In this document: in pieces, positions 55,525 through 64,000 of the stretch
How the letters are laid out: every line of letters begins with the position of its first letter
Numbering within the stretch: the stretch's first letter is position 1
Origin: Drechmeria coniospora
Taxonomy: Eukaryota; Ascomycota; Sordariomycetes; Hypocreales; Ophiocordycipitaceae
NCBI RefSeq assembly: GCF_001625195.1
Contig: NC_054389.1
Location: 10,102,520 to 10,166,519, forward strand
Reading direction: 5' to 3'
DNA: 64,000 nucleotides
Made by a program: the position numbers and the translations under genes
The notes under the pieces: model-generated
What the model was told of the DNA's origin: nothing
Seen by the model: the letters and a program-made list of their open reading frames with translations, nothing else
Database searches by the model: none

Positions 55525-57840
55525 TCAATATTGCTGCGACACCGATACTTCCGCTTGAATCTTGTCTGATTCTAGGTCGGCTCCAGTCAAGCTGCCCTGA
55601 GACTGACCCCCCGAGGCAGAAATACTGTCAAGAAAGGGGGATTCTTCACCCAGGCCCCTCACGGGAAACAGCAGGTTGAGTGTGTAGAACAGGACGAAGG
55701 CCATGACGAGGCCGACGAGGAATGTCAAGTTGTAGAGGCGGACCCAGCCGTCATACCTTTCGTCGGTGTCGTCTTTGGTCTTGTTTACGGTGGCAACGAG
55801 GCCGGCTGTGGCCCGTTAGCAAAGTTCAAGGACGACGAGGATGATTCCCAAGGGAAACTAACGCAGCAAGGGCCACGAGGCCATGCCGAAAGTGAGGAAC
55901 GAGCGCCAGTTGAAGCCGTGGTCGAACCAGTAAATGGAAGCACTGTCTCCGATGTACAAATGGCTAATTTTGAGTTTGTGTCGTCGGACGAGGTGATAAT
56001 CTGCCAGCAAGATGCCGCTGATGAGATATTAGATGCCTGGATCACACGGAATTTGGGCGGAACGACTTACGTGGCAGGAGCCAGGAACACACCAAAGCCA
56101 CCCATGACGGAGAGGAACTTGGTAGCGGTGGACAAGAGCTGCCACGGTCTATGCGGCTGATCAGCATCGTGCTTCCGAAGGTCATGATTCGCGGCACGGA
56201 TATCAAACGCACTGAATGGCGATGCCGATTATGGCCATGATGTATGCACCGCGCCTGATGTTGATATACTTGGGCCAAAGCCCGGCCATGTCCATGCCGC
56301 AAGATATTGAGTTCAAGACTACGGAGATCTGCCGGGAGATGGTTCAGGAATAAAGCACCACGCTGTCGCTCCTATCAAGAAGACTCACCGAAAGCTGGGA
56401 GGCAACCAGTCCAAGTCCGGCGAAGAAGACGCCGGCTCGAGCGGCCGAGCTGGACTCGTAATAATCCTGTATGGCGGCGAGGAGCATGATGGGGTTCCAA
56501 ATAATGCCTCCACCCAGGACATCAACTGCCGCACTGGTGACGATGATGCCAAGCACGGCAGTTACGGATATCGTCACGGGCGATGCAATGAGCTGGGAAG
56601 GAGTTGGAGAATGCCTCGTCTTCGCATATCGAGTCCAGTCAGATTGACCGATGGTTCCGCCGCCCCAAGCACCGAGGACAGAGGTAATGCCGAACATGAA
56701 GGCCCAGCCGACATTTGGTGCCATGGCCGGTTGGTGGAAGAGGCTGCCGGCGCCATGTGCCTGGGAGACGCTCCTGGAGGATGGTCAACGAACGCACAGG
56801 CGGATGATGAGCGTGGGGGTAGCACACCATATGAGCAGGCCCACGCAGCAACTGCAAAAGAGGAAAAAGCAGATGACGAAGGGAATCTGCAACCGCTCGG
56901 GTTTGATCAAGATGCCGGGAACGAAGAGGGAGAGCCAGATGACGAGGCCGATGAAATCATTCGTCTGGAGGTGAGAGCTTGGCGAAAAGGAATTAGGCAT
57001 ATGAGCGAACCCTTGGATTTCCGGCAGTTAGACAGCGATGGGGTCAGCGAAGCGGAGGCAGCCTTGGCTCACCCGGAATGAGGGCGCCAATGGCGACTCG
57101 GGTTGCTTGGCCGCCCCAGAAGGCTTGTATGCCGAACCAGATGCAAGCGAGGAAGACGCGCAACAGCACGGGAACTGTTGTGTGCGGTCGTTGGTTAGCA
57201 GGCCAAAGCTGTTGAGGAGAGGACGGTGAAGGCCGGCAACGCTCACAGTACGAGCCCCGCATGCCCCAGGAGAAGCGACTGGAGACGGTGAAGCCGATGT
57301 GATGGTTTGCGCCCATCCAGCCGCAGGCAACGGCCAGGACTCCCGTAAGGAGCCCTCCGAGAACCTGCAACAGAGGGTTAGCGAATGACGAAGACGGATG
57401 TGCCGCGGCGGTCCGCGAGTCGACGTACGACTACACCAATAGCCTGCTGCGGACTCAGGCCAAAGGCCAGGAGGGTGCTACCGATGGACCACGCAGAGAT
57501 GTTGGAGCCGGAGACTGTCCAGTATCCTGGAGTAGGGTCAGAAAACCACCGGCAAGGAGGGTTGGAACTGGGAATGGTCTGCGATGGCGTGACACCGAGG
57601 GTCATCCGTACCAACATAGGACCATATGCCATAGGTGCGACGGTCCAGAGGGATGGGAATCAGGTCTCGGTTGCACCATGACGTGTTGTCGTAGCGTGCA
57701 TCTTTATCCTTGGGGCTACGGGCAGAAGGCAGGTGGTCAGCCGTCGACGGAGAGAGAGGCTTGTGGGCGACGAGCAGAACGCCGACGGGGGGTCGGTCCG
57801 CTTACCATTCCAGCCTTTGCTTCACTGTCGACCAGCCCAT
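55525..57840 (-). CDS. NCS1-family nucleobase/allantoin permease, Fur type
   Basis: Eleven exons: 57840-57806, 57715-57612, 57526-57429, 57364-57247, 57174-57073, 57011-56828, 56773-56389, 56328-56213, 56148-56071, 56017-55863 and 55805-55525. Phases agree at every junction and give 551 residues. NCS1 proteins are plasma-membrane proton symporters with 12 helices for uracil, allantoin, uridine or related compounds. Family marks are the cytosolic motif NRDLIPIPLDRRTYG before helix 1, GYWTVSGSNISAWS, GANHHIGFTVSSRFSWGMRG, GQSDWTRYA in helix 6, DMAGLWPKYINIRRGAYIMA, and LADYHLVRR. Substrate cannot be read from sequence. MGWSTVKQRLE is taken as the start because fungal Fur proteins begin this way; an in-frame upstream ATG exists. 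A (GGCTGC)n tract lies immediately 5' of the ATG. Confidence 0.92.
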
Positions 57841-60800
57841 GGTTGCGGCTGCGGCTGCGGCTGGGTTGCGGTCCAGACAGGTAGGTACCGCTCGCTGGAC
57901 GATGCTTTGATGGAACGGGATCAGATGGAGAGTAGAGATCGGGAGGAAGAGGTCGGCGAAGATTGGGCACGGTTCCGGCTTTTGCAGGTGCACTTGCGTA
58001 AGGCGGTAAGTATGCCAGCTGAGAGCAGCATCTCGACTCGTTACAGATGCATAAGTATAATGTCAGTCTCGGTAGGTTGGATGGATGGGTGGATGGATGG
58101 ATGGATGGATGGATAGAGGGTGGTGGTCGAGGCCGTCAGCAAAAGATGGGCGTGCTCTGGCGCCAGGAAGCCCTGGTAGCAGTACAATACTGGCTGGTAA
58201 TTACTGTAAACTCGTGCATGCTATTGCACATACTTGGGTACTACCCTGCCTCGTGCTTATTACTACAGTACTAGGTAATAATACCTATTACATGTACTCC
58301 GTACATGCACAGTAAGTACTTGGAAACTGATTTCCATAATAGCCGTTATATCCATGTACTTACTTTACTGAACTTTTACAGTAATTCTTAAGAGTGGCCG
58401 AAGTATTTCACACCCACGCGGTACGAAGTAGTTGTACAACAAGTACTTGTAATAATAAGTACTATTAAATACGGAGTACTTGTACTTATAGTGCTAACAA
58501 GAGTGCTAACAAGCTACATGTAGACTACCTCTAAGCCGTAGGAAAACGACAGGTCGGTGGGCAACTCAGCTAGCAAGTAGGTGTACATGCGAGTTCTTGT
58601 TCACTAGCGCAGGTCAGTTCTTGTACCTTCAACTACTATTAGGTAGTACTGATGTGGGAGGAGCCGTGCTTGTAAGTGCAGCACTCCATACTGTGTTGTA
58701 CTTTGTAGGTGTAGAGTGCTTGCAGTACATGCAAGTGTAAGTATGTACAGTACAGTACAGTACAGTAAGTACGATGCGGGAGTTCTTGGTGTACAGTAAG
58801 TAATACTAGGTAAGTACTCCGAAAAATACAAAGTACTAGGCATGTAATTAGTACCTACTGTACTGTAGGCGTACAGTAGGTACTAGTAGTAGCACACATA
58901 CTTAAAGTACAGTACTGTACATGTAAGTAAGTATGTCCAGTAGGTATACACCTAGGTGTGCATGTACTTACTCATTCCACCTCGAAAGGTGTAACGAAGG
59001 AGCTCACGTATTAGTAAGTACTCGTAGATAATATTGCCGATATGTGCTAGGTTAGAACGACAGAGTACTTGTACATGTATTACTTGGTTATACACGTCCA
59101 GTCAAAGTCGACTTCGTACCCTCACAAGTACCAGTACATGTATTAATGTTGCCGGCAGTGTCGGGAGACCAGGGGGAGGGGAGGGGGGTTTGTGCGCTGA
59201 CAAGGACGCGCCTTCCTCCCCACGGAAATGACTCGCAGCTGACAAGAACTGGAGGTCCTCAGGCACAGCCGATCCGACGGATCCAGTCAGAGGCGGAAGA
59301 TTGAAAATATAATTGCCGTCGTCCTGTTGGCTCCATGACTGCGAGTACGGAGCCCTCTCCTCTTCAAGGACGTCTCAGCTGGTGGCGGAGCCTGGGGCCA
59401 ATTTCCTCCAGACGGGACAAGCGTTCAGAACTTTCAGAGTCTTCGATCTCGGTTGGTTGGACGGGTTGGAGACCCGCATCGCCAGCAGGGGGGTGCGGCT
59501 ACCAATTGCCGTGGCCCATGGTCAGCAACCACCGAAAGCACATACTTAAGTACTTATCTGCTGGCAGACGGAAGGCGTCGAGATCCGGAAGGCCTCTAGG
59601 GTTCTCGCACGAGTAAGTAAGTGTGTTGAGAACCACTACTCCGTCCTGTACTGAAGTACTAGGTAAGTACTTGTATTGCTTGTAAGTAGTTACCTACTTG
59701 TACAGTGCGTGTAGTAGGTGTACACGATGCACGTATAATTAAGTACACCTACATGTAAGTACTTGCACCTAAATACTAAGGTACGAGCACAGCGGGAGCA
59801 CGCGAATTCAGGCACAGGTACTACTTAATACAGTGTTAAGCACAGCCTGGATAAGGGTTCAAAGAAATTTCCACAGCCAATCACCAAGTCGACAACTGCA
59901 CTATGCGAGTGCTTAAGTATTTGAGTGCGCATGTACGGAGCACTCCCCTGCACATGCACATCCATGTTCAGGTGCAATTCTGTACGGAATACACCAGGCC
60001 GCTACAGTTTGCCCAGCAATACTGCACAGCACTTACTTACAGTACTGTGCCTAGCTAGTACTTACTTACTTACAGCTACAAGTGCTTGTAGTATTCCACA
60101 ATACGTACAGTAGTAAGTACTTACTTGCGAAGTACATGTACACCTGGATGCACTTGCAAGTTCTTGCAACTGGGCGTACAGTACGGAGTAAGTACTTACG
60201 TGGTAACTACCGGGTAACAACGGCTCGCGTCCCCATTCACGTTTACCAACCGTTTCTCCTGTGGAGAGGCCCCATGCGTTCATCCATGCCGTGTGCAGCC
60301 GACGCAGCTTTCTGCAGGCGAACGAGCTAACCGCAACGGGGACTTTAGGTACTTGTGCTGAATTACGGAGCACTCCGTAATTACTCACTTGCAGCAATGG
60401 GAGACCGTTTGGAGCCCACCACACCCGTAATGCAAGTACAAGTGCGGATTCGTACGAAGTAGTAATAATTAGGCACTTGGGTTCTGTGCACATGAGTCCG
60501 TGTACCGTACGTGTTTGTATCAGGTGTACTTCACATGCAGGTACAGTACACTTACATAAATAAGTAAGTGGTGACAAGCGGATGCTTGGGGATTTCAAAG
60601 TACTTGCATGTACTTTGTCCTCTTGCTTGACACGAAACGCGATTTTTCAGCTATGAGCGCAGGATGCGTTCACTGGCGGCCTCGGACGGCCCCGACTGGC
60701 ACGCCGCCAACCACACTTTCGCTCACGCTCTTGGGCTTTTTCGACGCCGTGTCCTATTCCCTGTTCTAGATCGATACGCCTACATACACCAGGCACCTGC

Positions 60801-63800
60801 AACTGTTCCGCCTTGGGGCCAGTCAGGCCAGAATCGCATGGCGTCAACCAGCGACCATATCGACCCGGTATGAAGTAAGTACTGTACTCCGTACAATAAC
60901 AAGTATAAGTATGTACACCTACTTGGGCCCTCTCGTGCGCTCCTGAGCTGCAAGTACTTGTACAAATAGTAGGCGACGTTGATGTGGGGAATAACTGGCC
61001 CCGTGGCCTGGAGGATTTTCAATTTTCCTGCCTCTTGCCGGAGCTTATTAATACCTGCTATTCGTGCTTTTACTCACTTACCTAGTACCTTGTGGTTGGT
61101 ATCGTTGTATAGGTAACTAATTGCTTTCACGTACAAGTATTATAGGGGTAGATGTACTGACTCCATAGGTGCTCGCAAGTACGGATAACTGTGCCGGATC
61201 GTTTGTACTTGCGCATGACTACAAGGACGCTTGAATGTACTTGTGCAGTACAAGTAGCTGTGCACTCCGTAAGTACATGTAAGCAAGTACTTTTGGCATA
61301 CATGTAAGCAAGTACTTACTAGGTACGGAGTAGGCGTACATGTGGTTGTACGGGGACGGAGGATCAAGTGGAATTACGGAGTTCAAGAACTGTGATCCGT
61401 AGGTACCATTCGTACATGTACAGTACTCGTACTCCGTACATGTGTTGTAGTAGCTATTACTAGGTACTAATGCATACATGTACACGTAATGCACAGTACA
61501 AGTCGCCTTTGCTTGTACGCCTACTTTAGTACTTGCTTGTAGCTGTGCAGTAAAACTTGTATGTGCGGACATTTAAAGTACACGGCAGTAGGTAGGTACG
61601 TCGGTTGGTGTGCATATCATGCGTCCATGTCCGTACAGCGCGCCCGAGTGGTACAGGCGCATGTACTTGGACGTACAAGTAAGTATTACACACTGTACAG
61701 CTAGGTGTACAGTACAAGTACTTGCAGCAATACAAGAAATAGTTGCATTTGCACACTCATCCATGCACTACTACATTTACAGTACACCTGCTCCGTACAA
61801 GAGTATACAAAGTATACAAAGTATACATGTAATATAATAATAGTACTGCTCCGTACCTTGCACGCTTATTGTATATCTGCGCGTACATACCTATACGAGT
61901 ACAGTACATGTGGCGCGGGGCTCAGCGGATGGCAACTGCAGCTGGCTGTGGGCGGCAGGAAACGCCTTGCTTTGGTTCGTGCCATAGCACTAAAAGATAT
62001 CAGCGAGGACTAGGGGTGCTATTCGGCCTTTTCCGTTTTCGCACTTGCCTAAGTGCACGTACTTGCATGTGTGCCATTCATAGTTCGTATCAGCGTAGTA
62101 TGGTATTGTTCATCAGCGACTAGAAGTATGTACATGTAGGTGCAGTTGTAATTAGTTGTAATACTGTAAGTACGGGATACTCAGTACATGTACGGAGTAG
62201 TTATACGTCATTGCCAAGCAAAAAAGAAAAAAAGGGCATATCGAGTGCCGCACGACGAATGCCGCAAAGTGCTAAATCGATTGCTCGCCTCGTGTGCAAG
62301 TACATGTACTCCTTCGCCAACGTTGTAAGTACATGTACTTGCGCGCTCGTGCTTGTACTGCAGTATTGCCTGGGCGGCCCGATTCTGCGGTGCCTAGTGA
62401 GGTACATGTACTTGTACAGTGCAACTACAGTACAGTGCGGAGTACTTGTCGCCATGGCGTGGAGCTTCTCCGTATTCGTATCTTGGTACACTACCAAACC
62501 CTGCTTCGGTACTCCGTACCCTAATGGCAACCTTGTCGAGCGAAACCTGAGGAGTTCTGCTGACCCTCCACCGACAACCACCTGCGCCTCTACCGCTACC
62601 ACCCCAACTACCATCCGAGACAGCCCGACTCCCTACGCCTAGCTGCTATCCCCCGTCCCCCGTCAACGTAAGCGGACAGGCTGAATGTCATTGGAGAGCT
62701 CCAAGGACGTTGCGAGCGTGTTGGCCGCGGCTCTCTTCATGCGGTTACTCGCCCACGGTGTCTGCTGAACGTGCCGAGGCCATCCGTCGGTACGACATAC
62801 AGTACTTGTGCATGTGCGCGATGTGGTTGACAGCAAAATAGCCAGCCCATCCAAGACGAGATTCGAGTTGCACCTCTACAGGTACACCTGGTGCCGATGG
62901 CGAGCTTCCACCGACGACGGCGGAATCTGACGTCTGCTTGCACTTACGTACGTACCACTTGCATGTACTAGGTCGGTACATGCATGCACAAGGTCGGTCG
63001 TGGCTGTTGCCGGGCCAAGGATGCGCACGAAATGGATGCATCCCATCTTCTTCCAGCCAACAGCCAACCTTGTTTCGGGAGCATAGCAGATGGATGCATC
63101 GCTGTGCTTGCCGCGGATCAGCCCGTTCAACATCCTTACCGGTCTAGAGTATGAACACCATTTCCTCCGCACGGGGCCACGCTGGCCAGGAAAGTTGGAC
63201 ATTACCTGCCGGTGCAAGAGGAGCCGACTTTTTCGTCGCTACTCCGCATAGCCCTCCCGAGCTGCTCGAATCGAACCCTCAAAGGGGATGAGGGAGAGCT
63301 CCCTCCTTCGAGTCGGCTGTACCGCCAGCAAGGTCCCAATGTGACCGAGAGTACGGAGCACTTGGACCGAACAAGTGCTTTTCAGCTGACCGGGGAAATC
63401 CTGAAGGGATGAGCGGGAACCCTTCCGAGCTGGCTGGGTTCGCCAGCGACGCGCAAATGCTACGATACTGGGCTGGGCGTGGGCCTGCACGCATACAAAG
63501 GTACGAGCAAGTTCCGCCGGAAACAAATCGGTGGAGACGTGGAGCAAACTCTTACTTACCTACAATACTCCGTACTTGCTTGCATGTACAGTATTGTAAG
63601 TAGGTCGGTATACTGTAAGGAAGTACGTACATGACCAGCAGGGCACACACTCTTGGACAAAATGCAAGCAGAATACTGTGCACGGCCATCTCGTGAACGA
63701 ACGAACCGAACCGGCTGTCGTCCATGGCTGCCATCCGTGCGGAGAAGAGGTCATCGGAGCACACTGTACGGCAATGGGAACACGGCGACGTCGCACCCGA

Positions 63801-63862
63801 AGCGGAGTGAGCAGAAACCCCTGAATGTCCTGCTTACTGCGCGACTCGGCGTCCAGGTTCCT
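57841..63862. other. Gene-poor GTAC-rich region of 6 kb
   Basis: The densest GTAC / AGTACTT / TACTCCGTA sequence of the window, interrupted by short GC-rich islands near 59.15-59.6, 60.65-60.85 and 62.5-63.5 kb. The islands contain short open frames on both strands without recognisable domains. A (GGAT)n tract lies at 58077-58114. The 5' end holds the permease promoter. No tRNA-like cloverleaf was found. Confidence 0.5.
58077..58114. repeat. (GGAT)n tetranucleotide tract
   Basis: About nine GGAT units with one GGGT variant, upstream of the permease gene. A shorter tract of the same type is at about 13869-13895. Confidence 0.9.
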
Positions 63863-64000
63863 TCAGTACGTCGCATTCAACCGCATATCGGCGTACTCGC
63901 CCGCAGAGATGGGCTCGTACTTCTTGGGCCTGTCCGGTCCCCAGCACCCCGGCACGCAATCGATGATCCGCTCCCTGTCGGCCGCCACAAAGTATGGGAT
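63863..64000 (-). CDS. C-terminus of a 2-oxoglutarate/Fe(II) oxygenase, runs off the right edge
   Basis: On the minus strand the frame is open from the window edge to the TGA at 63865-63863 and gives 45 residues. They read IPYFVAADRERIIDCVPG, then KKYEPISAGEYADMRLNATY. The Y-F-V...(hydrophobic)-(hydrophobic)-D-C-(L/V)-P segment followed by 'ISAGEY...R-L-x-x-T-Y' is the usual ending of isopenicillin-N-synthase-like 2OG-Fe(II) oxygenases of fungi, which hydroxylate or desaturate small molecules. The catalytic HxD...H lies outside the window, so activity and substrate cannot be judged. The gene starts to the right of the window. Confidence 0.8.
   Translation of the reverse strand: MPYFVAADRERIIDCVPGCWGPDRPKKYEPISAGEYADMRLNATY

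Noticed and set aside
60640..60880. Short GC-rich frame suggestive of a gene fragment
   Set aside because: No domain, start context or splice partner; similar-length frames exist on the other strand. Mentioned only as part of the island pattern.
63240..63320. tRNA-like TTCGA loop on the minus strand
   Set aside because: The flanking bases do not pair as a T stem and no acceptor or anticodon arms can be drawn.

Overview
The window is nuclear DNA of a filamentous ascomycete, most likely a hypocrealean Sordariomycete. The grounds are short introns (about 47-115 nt) with CTAAC-type branch sites, fungal families (GH72 glucanosyltransferase with X8 domain, DUF3684 protein, GPI-anchored wall protein, Fur-type NCS1 permease), and protein sequences that read like Hypocreales orthologues. 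The family placement is inference; the species is not identifiable by eye. Exon structures below were derived by splicing the sequence by hand so that frames, phases and expected family motifs all agree.

Layout. 1-8.1 kb: 3' part of an RA/PH-domain protein (+), farnesyl diphosphate synthase ERG20 (-) and APC/C subunit Cdc23/Apc8 (+). 8.7-9.6 kb: a GPI-type wall protein (-) whose Ala-Pro repeat carries an apparent 1-nt frameshift. 9.6-27 kb: gene-poor, with only two small secreted proteins (17.2 and 20.8 kb) and a GH72 wall enzyme (23.9 kb) between long non-coding stretches rich in GTAC and TACTCCGTA words. 27-35 kb: a 1758-residue GHKL-ATPase protein ending in an HExxH metallopeptidase-like segment, a small mitochondrial-type membrane protein and eIF2B-delta (GCD2). 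35-39 kb: another gene-poor stretch with a diverged tandem repeat of about 140 bp. 39-58 kb: dense housekeeping block holding a 4EHP-like eIF4E, SAD1/USP39, UTP13, an unknown membrane protein, MCM5, VPS54 and an 11-exon NCS1 permease. 58-63.9 kb: gene-poor GTAC-rich DNA, then the C-terminus of a 2OG-Fe(II) oxygenase running off the right edge.

Functionally there is no obvious cluster. The genes are unlinked housekeeping functions (isoprenoid synthesis, cell cycle, replication licensing, translation initiation, splicing, 18S rRNA maturation, endosome-to-Golgi tethering) mixed with wall and secreted proteins. The most notable items are the ATPase-metallopeptidase fusion, the broken or switchable reading frame of the wall protein, the pervasive TACTCCGTA / GTAC intergenic word family, and tandem MluI (ACGCGT) boxes just upstream of MCM5.
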